Notes: generated from the sequence alone by a model not told the origin. Shown: positions 26,991-37,309, counted from the stretch's first letter. The stretch: 64,000 bases of DNA from Arthrobacter celericrescens (GCF_003614925.1 NZ_QYLP01000012.1:19504-83503), one strand, 5' to 3'. Made by a program: numbers and translations.

Positions 26991-27175
26991 GGAGCATCCC
27001 CCAACTCACTGAAGCATTGATCCCAAAACTGGAAGGGGCGGCTCCCGGCCGCCGGGTCCGGTGGAACCCGGGTCCCGCGAAAGGCGCATGGAAAAGGGAC
27101 GCCGCCGCGGATAAGTCTATCAATTGGCGGAACCGTGATTTGACCGCAGGTTGAGGCGCCAGGGCAGGTGCCCCG
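26991..27175. other. intergenic region between cyclase and giant gene copy 2
   Basis: 185 bp without a convincing gene. It should hold the promoter of giant copy 2 and the end of the cyclase transcript. Only a weak GGGC-AGGT-GCCC hairpin is visible next to the cyclase stop, so read-through from the cyclase operon is possible. Confidence 0.5.
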
Positions 27176-28348
27176 TCAGTCCAGGACGAGCCCCTTGCCC
27201 CGGCCGGGCGACAGCAGGACCGGGGTGATTTCGCCGAAGCCGCGGACGTTCTCCGTGGCCTGCGGGTCCAGGACGAAGCGCTCGTCCTGGCCCAGGGCCG
27301 CGGCGGTAGCCTGGTCCACCAGGACGGTGCCGGGTTCGGCCAGCGCCGTCAGGCGCGCGGCAAGGTTGACGGTGGGTCCGTAGATGTCGCCGAGCCGGGA
27401 CAGGATGCGGCCCCACACCATCGCGACGCGGGCCTGCGGCAGGATCTCGTCCTCGCTGAACGCGCGGGACAGTGCCAGCGAGATTTCGGCGCCGGCCGCC
27501 GGGGTTTCGGCGATGTAGAGCACTTCGTCCCCGATGGTCTTGACCAGGCGTCCGCCGCCCACCGAGATGATCTCGGCACACTTGTTCTCGAAACGCTGGA
27601 CCATCTGGGCCAGCGTCTTTTCGTTCATCCGGCGGGACAGGCTCGTGTAGGACACCAGGTCCGCGAAGCCCACCGCGCGGGCCAGCGGTAGCGGAGCGTC
27701 GTCCTCGTCGCCCTCACGGCCGGCTTCGCTGGCCCTCAGCCCGGCTTCGGCGCGGATCGCCAACCGCTGCACGCCGGCATTCATCTGGCGCCGCCACGAG
27801 TACAGCAGGATCTCTTCCATGGCGTCCAGGAGGTTCGGCAGTTCACTGACAAGCCGCTTGCGTGCCACCGCATCGGGGATTCCCTGCTGCATCACCATGT
27901 CTTCGATCAGGGCCTCGACCTGCCAGACGACCATGCGGTCCGTCATCTGCCCGATCGCGCGGGTGACCGAGATGGCCGCCTCTTCGGTGAGCTTTCCGGC
28001 ACGCACCAGGTCCAGGATGGTGGACAGTGCGGAGAGGTCCTGGTCCGTGAAGGCAACGTCCTCGTCCCCGAAGTTCGGGAAGCCCAGGGCGCGCCACAGT
28101 TTGCGGGCAGAGAGGAGGGAGACGCCGGCTGCGGCGGAGACTTCACGACGGCGGAGCTTGCGTTCGCCGCCAAGGAGCCTTGTCTCGAGGACCTTCATCG
28201 CGATGCGTTCGGCGGACATCACGCCCGTGGGCGGGGAGGCCTGCGGATCGGATGCCACGGGGAGGGGCCGGGTGATGGGCTCGTCGAGGGAAGGCTCCGG
28301 CAAGGAATCGTTGCCGTCCTCCGGGTTCCAGTGCTGGTCACCACTCAT
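27176..28348 (-). CDS. class III adenylate/guanylate cyclase with N-terminal regulatory domain
   Basis: A 390-residue soluble protein. The ATG at 28348 (MSGDQHW) has GAAGGTGG upstream and overlaps the PH gene by 11 bp. The C-terminal half is a class III cyclase domain: metal Asp in GFADLVSYTSLS, KTIGDEVLYIA with the second metal Asp and the purine-side Lys, and NLAARLTALA with the transition-state Asn and Arg. All catalytic positions appear intact. The N-terminal half is helical with an HTH-like stretch (LRRREVSAAAGVSLLSARKLWRALGF) and resembles the regulatory domain of mycobacterial Rv1264-type cyclases, which is pH-responsive in that protein. Likely makes cAMP; the signal is unknown. Confidence 0.93.
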   Translation of the reverse strand: MSGDQHWNPEDGNDSLPEPSLDEPITRPLPVASDPQASPPTGVMSAERIAMKVLETRLLGGERKLRRREVSAAAGVSLLSARKLWRALGFPNFGDEDVAFTDQDLSALSTILDLVRAGKLTEEAAISVTRAIGQMTDRMVVWQVEALIEDMVMQQGIPDAVARKRLVSELPNLLDAMEEILLYSWRRQMNAGVQRLAIRAEAGLRASEAGREGDEDDAPLPLARAVGFADLVSYTSLSRRMNEKTLAQMVQRFENKCAEIISVGGGRLVKTIGDEVLYIAETPAAGAEISLALSRAFSEDEILPQARVAMVWGRILSRLGDIYGPTVNLAARLTALAEPGTVLVDQATAAALGQDERFVLDPQATENVRGFGEITPVLLSPGRGKGLVLD

Positions 28349-28922
28349 CGCGTCCACCTTCTCTCCTTGCCCATGTGTTTCCGTTGTCAGCCGCCGATAC
28401 CGGCGGGAGTCCGTCAATGGCCTCGAGGATGAAGTTCCGGAACCGTGCGGCCTCCGGAACATCGGGCATCAGTGTTCCGCCCGGCTGCCCGGTATCCAAG
28501 GATATATTCCCCGAACGCAATGTCCGCTGGATCAGGGTCTGCCTGAGACCGACGTTACGCACCGCGGCAAGGGAAAGCTGCCAGTCGCGGCGCCGAAGCA
28601 TTCCGAAACGGGCAATTATCCGGCGGCTGGTGAGGATGTACTGCACGGCCAACCATTCAAGGTACTTCGGCAGGCAATAGCCCAGGAGCACCACCACGGC
28701 GAGGAAGACGCACGCGAGCACCAGCCAGAGCGTCCATTCGGCGCCGGTCATCACGGGCACCAGCTTGCCTGGCCCGCCCTTGAGAATCCAGGCGCAGGCG
28801 TAGGCGGCGAGCGCCGGGGTCAGGATGAATGCCGCCGCCGGGAAGAACAGCCGGCGCCCCTGTTGCCGGGTCACCACGATCACTTGTTCACCCGGCAGGA
28901 GCTGTTTACGCATATCCGCCAT
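28338..28922 (-). CDS. bacterial PH-domain (DUF304-type) membrane protein
   Basis: A 194-residue protein with two membrane helices at about 25-50 and 62-88 (FFPAAAFILTPALAAYACAWI; LWLVLACVFLAVVVLLGYCL). A bacterial PH domain follows (QYILTSRRIIARFGML, VRNVGLRQTLIQRTLRSGNISLDTG). Met4 (28913) is an alternative start because GGCGGA lies before it. It overlaps birA upstream and the cyclase downstream, so the three are probably one transcript. The function is unknown; this fold often sits at the cytoplasmic face of the membrane. Confidence 0.85.
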   Translation of the reverse strand: MADMRKQLLPGEQVIVVTRQQGRRLFFPAAAFILTPALAAYACAWILKGGPGKLVPVMTGAEWTLWLVLACVFLAVVVLLGYCLPKYLEWLAVQYILTSRRIIARFGMLRRRDWQLSLAAVRNVGLRQTLIQRTLRSGNISLDTGQPGGTLMPDVPEAARFRNFILEAIDGLPPVSAADNGNTWARREGGRDEW

Positions 28923-29778
28923 CTGTGGGCCGCAGATGCACCACGTCCCCGGCCGTCACGACATGTTCGCGGCCACCGTGGTCCACCACCAGCAGCGATC
29001 CGTATTCATCCAGGCGGGAGGCGTGGCCCACCAGTTCGTGGTCGCCCGGAAGCTGCGCCCGGACTTCGCGGCCCAGCGTCACCAGCACCGCTTCGACCCG
29101 CTTGTGCAGCGACGGCCCGCCCGCGAGACCCGCGGCGGGATCGCCGTCAGCGTTGCAGAAGCTGCGGTAGAGCGCCGCGAAACGGGACAGGTAGTTCTGC
29201 AGGATCGCAGTGCGGTCCAGCGTGTCGGAGCCCTCGACCAGGAGGGAGGTGGCGGTGGGAACAGGCAGTTCCTCTTCGGCGAGGCTGACGTTCAGGCCCG
29301 TGCCGAGCACCACCGCGGGAACCGTGCCGTCACCCATCGGGCCGAGCTGGGCGAGGATTCCGGAGATCTTCCGGCCTCGGACCAGGACGTCGTTGGGCCA
29401 CTTGATCTCCGCGGGCAGGCCGCAGAATTCCAGCAGCGTTTCACGCAGGGCCAGGGCGGCGAGCAGCGACAGCCAGGAATAGCTCTGGGTAGGCACCGGC
29501 AGGCCCTGGGCGTTGACGGGCCGCAGCACGATCGACACGGACACGGCGGAATGGTCGGGCGCGTCCCAGTGCCGCTCCAGCCGTCCCCGCGCCGCGGTCT
29601 GGTGTTCGGCGGTCAGCACGGACATGTCCGGCCATTCCTTGGGTTCCACCGTGACCGCCCGCAGGAGGTCCGCGTTCGTGGAGCCCGTGGTCTCAACGAC
29701 CTCCAGGCGGGAGATGCCGGCGCTTGAGAGGAAGTCCCCGTTGAGCAGCGCGTCCTTGTCGAGGTTTGCCCGTTCCAT
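28906..29778 (-). CDS. birA: biotin--[acetyl-CoA-carboxylase] ligase
   Basis: A 290-residue class I biotin protein ligase without an N-terminal DNA-binding domain. Motifs: ETTGSTNADL, AARGRLERHW (biotinyl-AMP loop), KWPNDVLVRGRKISGIL, GTGLNVS, and a C-terminal SH3-like domain. It would attach biotin to the lysine of the carboxylase alpha subunit encoded at 41026-42828. The same birA-accD5-accE5-maf-accA3 neighbourhood is known from mycobacteria. It is encoded 47 bp after the SDR gene on the minus strand and overlaps the PH gene. Confidence 0.95.
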   Translation of the reverse strand: MERANLDKDALLNGDFLSSAGISRLEVVETTGSTNADLLRAVTVEPKEWPDMSVLTAEHQTAARGRLERHWDAPDHSAVSVSIVLRPVNAQGLPVPTQSYSWLSLLAALALRETLLEFCGLPAEIKWPNDVLVRGRKISGILAQLGPMGDGTVPAVVLGTGLNVSLAEEELPVPTATSLLVEGSDTLDRTAILQNYLSRFAALYRSFCNADGDPAAGLAGGPSLHKRVEAVLVTLGREVRAQLPGDHELVGHASRLDEYGSLLVVDHGGREHVVTAGDVVHLRPTDGGYA

Positions 29779-29825
29779 ACTCTGAATCCTAACGATCCCG
29801 GCAGCCGCGGACGTAGCCCTTCCGC

Positions 29826-30710
29826 CTACAGGAAAATGTCCGGGACCAGCTGCTCTTCCGGAGCCCCGAGGCTGTAGGGCCGGAAGTCGTCCACTCCGGC
29901 CGCGCGCAGCACCTGTTCATCGGTGTAGAAGTTCCCGCTCAGGGGTCCGGCGGCACCCGCTCCCCCGCTGAGGATGGCGTGGGCAGCGTCGGCCATGATT
30001 TCCGGTCCGCGGGCGGCCTGCGCGATCCGGTCGCCGCCGGGCATGTTCCGGATGGCGGCGGTGTCGATCAGGGTGCAGGGCCAGAGCGAGTTGACCAGCA
30101 CGCCGTCGTCCTTCAACTCTTCGGCAAGCCCCAGGGTGGTGAGGCTCATCCCGTACTTGGCCATGGTGTAGGCCAGGTGCATGCCCGCCCACTTCGGGTC
30201 CAGGTTCAGCGGCGGCGACAGGGTGAGGATCTGTCCGTGCACAGATTCCCGCAATGCAGGCAGGGCGAGTTTGGAGAGCAGGAAGGTGCCGCGGACGTTG
30301 ATGTCCTGCATGAGGTCGTAGCGCTTCATGTCGACGGCGTCCGTCCGGGACAAGTCGATGGCCGAGGCATTGTTGATGACGGCGTCGATCCCGCCGAAGT
30401 GTTCGACGGCGGCAGCCACCGCGGCGGCGACGTCCCCGTCGTTCCGTACGTCGCCCACGAGGGCGAGCGCCTTGCCGCCGGCGGCCTCCAGCCGGGCGGC
30501 GGCGGTGCGCACCGTGCCTTCCAGCTTGGGGTGGGGTTCTCCGGTCTTGGCCAGGAGCACGATGTTGGCGCCGTCGCGCGCGGCACGCAGGGCGATGGCC
30601 AGGCCGATTCCCCGGCTGCCGCCGGACATCAGGAGGGTGCGGCCCTTGAGGGTGCCGGTTGCCCGGTACGGGGTGGCGGCGCGTGCTGAAGCGTCGTTGC
30701 TTGAGGTCAT
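29826..30710 (-). CDS. short-chain dehydrogenase/reductase (HSDL2-like)
   Basis: A 294-residue SDR with MSGGSRGIGLAIALRAA (the TGxxxGxG-type cofactor loop, here SGGSRGIG), GDVRNDGDV, the NNAS element, and YTMAKYGMS as the catalytic Tyr-x-x-x-Lys. The usual catalytic Ser position falls in the LTLSPPLNL region. The whole resembles the HSDL2-like subgroup. The substrate is unknown. It is divergent from the acyl-CoA carboxylase beta gene across a 210-bp region with two palindromes, and reads towards birA. Confidence 0.88.
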   Translation of the reverse strand: MTSSNDASARAATPYRATGTLKGRTLLMSGGSRGIGLAIALRAARDGANIVLLAKTGEPHPKLEGTVRTAAARLEAAGGKALALVGDVRNDGDVAAAVAAAVEHFGGIDAVINNASAIDLSRTDAVDMKRYDLMQDINVRGTFLLSKLALPALRESVHGQILTLSPPLNLDPKWAGMHLAYTMAKYGMSLTTLGLAEELKDDGVLVNSLWPCTLIDTAAIRNMPGGDRIAQAARGPEIMADAAHAILSGGAGAAGPLSGNFYTDEQVLRAAGVDDFRPYSLGAPEEQLVPDIFL

Positions 30711-30732
30711 GGGGACACTGTAGCCGATCGAA

Positions 30733-30748
30733 GTTACTCACGGGTAAC
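30733..30748. promoter_or_regulatory. GTTAC-N6-GTAAC inverted repeat
   Basis: Perfect 5-bp arms with a 6-bp spacer, 23-38 bp upstream of the SDR start. This would suit an operator over the SDR promoter. The regulator is unknown. Confidence 0.4.
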
Positions 30749-30779
30749 ATTGCCGGATGCTCGACTTGAAGACGGAAAA

Positions 30780-30796
30780 TTGTAGGGTTTCTACAG
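30780..30796. promoter_or_regulatory. TGTAG-N5-CTACA inverted repeat upstream of accD
   Basis: TGTAG GGTTT CTACA lies about 125 bp upstream of the carboxylase beta start. A TAGACT hexamer at 30819-30824 could be its -10 element. A similar TGTAG-N5-CTACA lies upstream of the alpha subunit gene (40917-40935). Confidence 0.4.
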
Positions 30797-30920
30797 CGGG
30801 ATCCGGGTTTTGCGTCACTAGACTAGCCAGCAGGGCCCGCATTTTGTACGGATGCTACTTAAGAGCGCATGCCCAGCAATGCAGTGCCAGCGTAAACAGC
30901 TACAGAGCCGGAGACACTTG

Positions 30921-32500
<1,580 letters not shown>

Positions 32501-32504
<4 letters not shown>

Positions 32505-32743
32505 GCACCGAGCCCATGAACCAGGACCCGGTTGCCGAGGCACCCGAGGCGCCCCTGCTTTCGGTGGTCAAGGGAAACCCGACGCCGGAAGAGCTCGCCG
32601 CGCTGGCCGCCGTCGTCGCATCGCTTTCGGCACCCGCGGTGCCGATGCCCGAGAAGCCGAGCGTCCGCCACTGGGTGCGGCGCCAGCGGCTCGGCCTGGA
32701 CCCGACGCCGGGTCCGGGCGCCTGGCGGCGCAGCAAGGGCTGA
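32501..32743 (+). CDS. acyl-CoA carboxylase epsilon subunit
   Basis: An 80-residue protein, GTG start overlapping the beta subunit stop. The pattern [22 protein letters not shown] near the N-terminus and a basic Trp-containing C-terminus ([19 protein letters not shown]) are typical of the small actinobacterial epsilon subunits that stabilise the alpha-beta complex. Translational coupling fits this role. A short CCTTT-CAG-AAAGG palindrome lies just after the gene. Confidence 0.9.
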
Positions 32744-32792
32744 GTGTTCAGCAACCCTTTCAGAAAGGCGCGCCCGCCGCTAGGCTCGTCAG

Positions 32793-34478
32793 GTGACTAC
32801 TGAAAACACCTCACCGGCACGTTCCCGGACCGCCATCGACGCCGTAGCTGACGCGTACACCGAAACGTACCTGGCGTTGAACCCGAGCTTGGCCACCACC
32901 CTCGGCATCCCGGGTCACGAGAGCGAGTACCAGGACTTCTCGCCGGCGGGCGCCGCGGCCTTCGCTGCCGCTGCCCGCGACACCCTAGACAAGCTCTCAG
33001 GCCTGGAGCCTGCCGACGCCTCCGACGTCATCACCCTCGACGCCATGCGGGAGCGCCTGGGCCTGCAGCTGGAGTTCCACGAATCCGGCTGGGACGCAGC
33101 TGAGCTGAACAACATCGCCTCGCCCGCCCAGGACATCCGCGCCGTCTTCGACCTGATGCCCACCGCCACGGAGCGGGACTGGGGGCACATTGCCGGCCGC
33201 GCCGCCAACGTGCCGGGAGCCGTCGAGGGCTACATCGCCTCCCTGCGCTCGGCCAAGGACTCCGGAAAGGTCGCGGCCGCGCGCCAGGTGCGGATCGTGA
33301 TCGAACAGGCCGGCAAATACGCCGCCGAAGACGGCTTCTTCGCCAAGCTCGCCGCGGACGCGGCGATCGACGGCAAGCCGCTGCCCGCGGACCTGCAGGA
33401 GAAGCTCGACGCCGGTGCCGCCGTCGCGCGTTCGGCCTACGCGGGACTTGCCGCGTTCCTCGAGGCGGAACTGCTGCCGCTCGCCCCCGAGAAGGACGCG
33501 GTGGGCCGCGAACGCTATTCCCTGGCCTCCCGCACCTTCCTGGGCGCCACCGTGGACCTCGAGGAAACCTACGCGTGGGGAGTCCAGGAACTGCAGCGCA
33601 TCATCGCCGAGCAGGAGCGCGTGGCGGAACAGGTCCGGCCCGGGGCCACGATCGAGGAAGCCAAGGAGATCCTGGACAACGATCCCGCCCGGCAGATCAA
33701 GGGCACGGACGCCCTCCAGGCGTGGATGCAGGAACTGTCCGACCGGGCCGTGGCCGACCTTGCCGACGTCCACTTCGAGATCCCGGACGTCATGAAGACC
33801 CTGGAATGCAAGATCGCCCCGACCGACGAGGGCGGCATCTACTACACCGGGCCCGCGGACGATTTCTCCCGCCCCGGACGCATGTGGTGGTCCGTGCCCG
33901 CCGGCGAGGACACCTTCACCACCTGGGCGGAGACGACGACGGTCTTCCACGAAGGCGTGCCGGGCCACCACCTGCAGGTGGCCACCGCCGTCTACCGCCG
34001 CGAGCTGCTGAACGACTGGCGCCGCAACATCTGCTGGGTGTCCGGCCACGGCGAAGGCTGGGCCCTGTACGCCGAGAAGCTCATGCTGGAACTGGGCTAC
34101 CTGAAGGATCCAGGCGACCACATGGGCATGCTGGACATGCAGCGCATGCGTGCCGCCCGCGTGGTCTTCGACATCGGCGTGCACCTTGAGCTCGCGGTCC
34201 CCGAGGCTTGGGGCAGCGGCACATGGACGCCGGAGAAGGGCTACGACTTCCTCCGCGCCAACCTGCCCATCAGCGAAGGCCAGCTCAAGTTCGAGTTCAC
34301 CCGCTACCTCGGCTGGCCGGGCCAGGCCCCTTCGTACAAGGTGGGCCAGCGGCTCTGGGAAGAGATCCGCGCCGAACTGGAAAAGCGCGACGGCTTCGAG
34401 CTCAAGGCCTTCCACACGGACGCCCTGAACATCGGCTCGGTGGGGCTGGACACGCTCCGCCGGGCGCTGCTTGGCTGA
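32793..34478 (+). CDS. DUF885 family putative metallohydrolase
   Basis: A 561-residue protein with a GTG start. It carries the DUF885 signature FHEGVPGHHLQ (about residues 384-394), an HExxGHH-like zinc site, followed by SGHGEGWALYAEKLMLELGY, whose Glu is a likely further ligand. There is no signal peptide, so it is predicted cytosolic. Members are annotated as putative peptidases, but few substrates are known. It stands alone between the carboxylase epsilon gene and a strong terminator hairpin. Confidence 0.88.
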   Translation: MTTENTSPARSRTAIDAVADAYTETYLALNPSLATTLGIPGHESEYQDFSPAGAAAFAAAARDTLDKLSGLEPADASDVITLDAMRERLGLQLEFHESGWDAAELNNIASPAQDIRAVFDLMPTATERDWGHIAGRAANVPGAVEGYIASLRSAKDSGKVAAARQVRIVIEQAGKYAAEDGFFAKLAADAAIDGKPLPADLQEKLDAGAAVARSAYAGLAAFLEAELLPLAPEKDAVGRERYSLASRTFLGATVDLEETYAWGVQELQRIIAEQERVAEQVRPGATIEEAKEILDNDPARQIKGTDALQAWMQELSDRAVADLADVHFEIPDVMKTLECKIAPTDEGGIYYTGPADDFSRPGRMWWSVPAGEDTFTTWAETTTVFHEGVPGHHLQVATAVYRRELLNDWRRNICWVSGHGEGWALYAEKLMLELGYLKDPGDHMGMLDMQRMRAARVVFDIGVHLELAVPEAWGSGTWTPEKGYDFLRANLPISEGQLKFEFTRYLGWPGQAPSYKVGQRLWEEIRAELEKRDGFELKAFHTDALNIGSVGLDTLRRALLG

Positions 34479-34524
34479 GACATTTGCCACAGCAACAGAC
34501 GGAATAACTTGAAACTTCATTGAT

Positions 34525-34562
34525 GTGGCGGCCGTCGCTGGTATTCCAGTGACGGCCGCCAC
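34525..34562 (+). terminator. strong hairpin terminator after the DUF885 gene
   Basis: GTGGCGGCCGTC pairs perfectly with GACGGCCGCCAC. The stem continues through a wobble pair to CTGG/CCAG around a TATT loop. TTCATCTT follows. Confidence 0.75.
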
Positions 34563-34600
34563 TTCATCTTACCCGTCATATTTCTCAACGTCCGCTCGCT

Positions 34601-34612
34601 CTGGTATTCCAG
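34601..34612. repeat. second copy of CTGGTATTCCAG
   Basis: The 12-base core of the preceding terminator (34538-34549) recurs exactly here, 20 bp upstream of the symporter GTG. It may be a short operator or a remnant of a duplication. Confidence 0.5.
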
Positions 34613-34631
34613 CTACCCCTACGTTGTTCGG

Positions 34632-36050
34632 GTGAGCAAAACATCCAACCTCTCGCCCTCCGCCGGAAAGACCGCGCCCAAGCTCCCCAAGTGGGCAACG
34701 TCCTTCGGCGTGCAGATCATCGCCGCCCTCATCATCGGCCTGGTGCTCGGCCTCATCGCCAAGTACACCGGCAGCACCAAGGCCGCCCCCAACGGCCTCG
34801 GCGCCACCCTGCAGACCATCGGCTCGAGCTATGTCTCGCTACTGCAGACCGCCGTCGTCCCGCTGATCTTCACCGCCGTCGTCAGCTCGATCGCCAACCT
34901 CCGCCAGGTCTCCAACGCGGCAAAGCTCGCATGGAACACCCTGCTCTGGTTCGCCATCACCTCCCTGATCGCCGTGCTGATCGGCATCGGGCTGGGCGTA
35001 CTCTTCCAGCCGGGCACCGGCACCGGCATCAACAGCCAGGGCGAGGCCCCAGGCAAGGTCGGCAGCTGGTGGGCCTTCCTCACGGGCCTGTTCCCGAAGA
35101 ACTTCCTGGGCCTCGGCGCGAGCACCACCATCGCCGACGACGCAGTCACCACCGCCGTGAACTTCAACGTGCTGCAGATCCTGGTGATCGCGATCGCTGT
35201 CGGCGTGGCCGCCCTCAAGGTGGGCAAGCAGGCCGAACCCTTCCTGAACTTCAACGCCTCCGCACTCGCCGTGATCCAGAAGGTCCTCTGGTGGATCATC
35301 CGGATCGCCCCGCTGGGCACCATCGGCCTGATCGGCAACGCCGTGGCCATCTACGGCTGGGACACCATCGGCTCCCTGGGCAAGTTCACAGTGGCCATCT
35401 ACATCGGCCTGGCGCTGGTGCTGTTCGCCGTCTACCCGGTGCTGGTCCGCAGCCATGGCCTGTCCGTGAAGCAGTACTTCTCCGGCGTGTGGCCTGCCGT
35501 GCAGCTGGCCTTCGTCTCCCGTTCCTCGATCGGCACCCTGCCGCTCACGCAGCGTGTCACCGAACGGAACCTCGGCGTTCCGAGCGGCTACGCCTCCTTC
35601 GCCGTGCCGCTGGGCGCCACCACCAAGATGGACGGCTGCGCCGCGATCTACCCGGCCATCGCGGCGATCTTCGTGGCCCAGTTCTTCGGCATCAACCTGG
35701 ACTTCAGCCAGTACCTGCTTATCGCCCTCGTCTCGGTGCTGGGCTCGGCCGCGACGGCCGGCACCACCGGCGCCGTCGTGATGCTGACCCTGACCCTGTC
35801 CACCCTCGGACTGCCGCTGGCGGGCGTCGGCCTGCTCCTTGCGATCGACCCGATCCTCGACATGGGCCGCACGGCGGTCAACGTCGCCGGGCAGGCCCTC
35901 GTGCCCACCATCGTGGCCAAGCGCCAGGGCATCCTGGACGAGGAACTGTACAACGCACCGCGCACCGGCACCGCCTTTGCGGACGACGCCCTGGAACGGG
36001 AGTCCGCAGCCCCGGCGGCAGAGCGCGAGCTCGCGGACGCCAAGGCCTAA
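34632..36050 (+). CDS. dicarboxylate/amino acid:cation symporter (DAACS family)
   Basis: A 472-residue membrane protein with a GTG start. About eight hydrophobic helices and the re-entrant motifs are present: SRSSIGTLPLTQRV (the serine-rich hairpin, with Arg where many members have Ser), VPLGATTKMDGCAAIYP, and VGLLLAIDPILDMGRTAVNVAGQ with the substrate/cation-binding Asp, Arg and Asn. It likely imports a C4-dicarboxylate or an acidic or neutral amino acid with H+ or Na+. It is monocistronic, followed by a perfect terminator hairpin. Confidence 0.92.
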   Translation: MSKTSNLSPSAGKTAPKLPKWATSFGVQIIAALIIGLVLGLIAKYTGSTKAAPNGLGATLQTIGSSYVSLLQTAVVPLIFTAVVSSIANLRQVSNAAKLAWNTLLWFAITSLIAVLIGIGLGVLFQPGTGTGINSQGEAPGKVGSWWAFLTGLFPKNFLGLGASTTIADDAVTTAVNFNVLQILVIAIAVGVAALKVGKQAEPFLNFNASALAVIQKVLWWIIRIAPLGTIGLIGNAVAIYGWDTIGSLGKFTVAIYIGLALVLFAVYPVLVRSHGLSVKQYFSGVWPAVQLAFVSRSSIGTLPLTQRVTERNLGVPSGYASFAVPLGATTKMDGCAAIYPAIAAIFVAQFFGINLDFSQYLLIALVSVLGSAATAGTTGAVVMLTLTLSTLGLPLAGVGLLLAIDPILDMGRTAVNVAGQALVPTIVAKRQGILDEELYNAPRTGTAFADDALERESAAPAAERELADAKA

Positions 36051-36084
36051 GGCAGCCGCCTCACAAGGGCATGGCGCGATGCTG

Positions 36085-36115
36085 ACGGATCCCCGGGAAT
36101 TCCCCGGGGATCCGT
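36085..36115 (+). terminator. hairpin terminator after the symporter
   Basis: ACGGATCCCCGGG and CCCGGGGATCCGT form a perfect 13-bp stem around AATTC. CCGTTTAA follows. Confidence 0.75.
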
Positions 36116-36148
36116 CCGTTTAACGGGGCGCCCCGGTAGGCTCAGCGC

Positions 36149-36541
36149 ATGCTGATTGTCACCTCCAACGAAATCCCGGGCCACCGCATCGACGCCGTGT
36201 TCGGCGAGGTCATGGGCCTCACCGTGCGGTCCCGGGACATCGGCTCGCAGATGCTCGCCGGAATCCGCTCCCTGGGCGGCGGCGAACTCCCCGAAATGAC
36301 CAAGGCCCTCTACGAAAGCCGCCAGGAAGTCATGGCCCGCATGGTCAACGAAGCACAGCAGCGCGGCGCCAACGCCATCGTGGCCATGCGCTTCGACACC
36401 TCGGAAATGGGAACGAACTGGACCGAGGTGTGCGCCTACGGCACCGCCGTCTTCGCCATCCCGCTCAAGGAAGGCGAACCCGGGGCAACCGGCCAGTCGA
36501 TCTATCTGAGCAGCACCGCCGGCCAGCAACAGCAGGCATAG
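36149..36541 (+). CDS. YbjQ/DUF74 family protein
   Basis: A 130-residue protein with the pattern MLIVTSNEIPGHRI...GEVMGLTVRSRDIGSQMLAGIRSLGGGELPEMTKAL, the middle helix EVMARMVNEAQQRGANAIVAMRF, and ending TEVCAYGTAVFAIPL. This matches the YbjQ (heavy-metal-binding-annotated) family, which forms pentamers in known structures. No metal-binding cysteine cluster is seen, and the physiological role is unknown. The last 15 residues are a Gln/Ser-rich extension. The next gene, a TetR regulator, starts 77 bp downstream. Confidence 0.9.
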   Translation: MLIVTSNEIPGHRIDAVFGEVMGLTVRSRDIGSQMLAGIRSLGGGELPEMTKALYESRQEVMARMVNEAQQRGANAIVAMRFDTSEMGTNWTEVCAYGTAVFAIPLKEGEPGATGQSIYLSSTAGQQQQA

Positions 36542-36559
36542 CCCCCGCTCCCCCGGATC

Positions 36560-36607
36560 TAACTTGCGCCGGATTCTTTAACTTGCGCAGAGTGCAAAAA
36601 TGCACTT
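36560..36607 (+). promoter_or_regulatory. probable TetR autoregulatory operator/promoter
   Basis: Contains AGTGCA-AAAA-TGCACT (perfect arms, 36591-36606) and the direct repeats TAACTTGCGC at 36560 and 36580, immediately before the TetR GTG. TTGCGC-AGA-GTGCAA is a second near-palindrome in between. Confidence 0.6.
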
Positions 36608-36618
36608 AGTGTAAATAT

Positions 36619-37254
36619 GTGCCTGCAACCGCTCCCACCACAACAGCGTCCCGCCGTGAACTGAACAAGGTCGCCACCCGCCGCGCGATCGCCGACGCCG
36701 CGCTTGCCCTGCTGCGCAGCAACGGCGCGGGAAACTTCACCGTGGAAGACATCGCCGCCGAGGCGGGGGTGTCCCGGCGGACGTTCTTCAATTACTTCAC
36801 CGGCGTGGACGCCGCCTTGGCCTCCCTGGCGGACCGCTTCCTCGAGAACGTCCTGGAGCAATTCCGCCTCCGCCCGGCGGATGAACCCATCCTTGAATCC
36901 GCCCGCATTGCGCTGATGGAACTGGCGGACCCGATGACGGCGGCGCCCATCGCCGAACTCTTCAGCCTCACGAACTCCAGCCAGGTGCTGGGCCGCTGCG
37001 AGCTCGAAGCCTGGGAACACTGCACCGAACAGATCATCGCCGCCGCCCGCGAACGCCTCGGCGACGGCGCAGACGAACTGCACCTGCGCGCCATGGCCGG
37101 CTCCATCATCGCCTGCGGCAAGGCCGCGATGGGCGTCTGGTTCGAAGAACGCGGCGCCGACCTTTCCCTGGAGTCGCTGGCAGTCTTCCGCCAGCACCTC
37201 GTCACCGCCGTGGGCCTGCTGGCCTCCGGCTTCAACGCACCTGCCACCGCCTGA
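36619..37254 (+). CDS. TetR/AcrR family transcriptional regulator
   Basis: A 211-residue protein. The GTG start lies 12 bases after the operator-like palindrome; an ATG two bases earlier is out of frame. The N-terminal HTH reads ATRRAIADAALALLRSNG, then FTVEDIAAEAGVSRRTFFNYF, a standard TetR signature. The ligand-binding C-terminal domain is helical. It lies 55 bp before an MMPL transporter gene and probably represses itself and that transporter; the inducer is unknown. Confidence 0.93.
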   Translation: MPATAPTTTASRRELNKVATRRAIADAALALLRSNGAGNFTVEDIAAEAGVSRRTFFNYFTGVDAALASLADRFLENVLEQFRLRPADEPILESARIALMELADPMTAAPIAELFSLTNSSQVLGRCELEAWEHCTEQIIAAARERLGDGADELHLRAMAGSIIACGKAAMGVWFEERGADLSLESLAVFRQHLVTAVGLLASGFNAPATA

Positions 37255-37295
37255 CCACGCGGAACCTGACCACCTACCGCCTGACCACCCGGAAC
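37246..37295. repeat. 20-bp direct repeat at the TetR/MMPL junction
   Basis: ACCGCCTGACCACGCGGAAC (37246-37265) recurs at 37276-37295 with one difference. The first copy contains the TetR stop codon, so a local tandem duplication of the gene end is likely. Confidence 0.7.
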
Positions 37296-37309
37296 AGATC
37301 GGCACCACC

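Noticed and set aside
23769..27020. 1083-codon plus-strand frame antisense to giant gene copy 2
   Set aside because: Same shadow effect of high-GC third positions; no recognisable motif or start signal.
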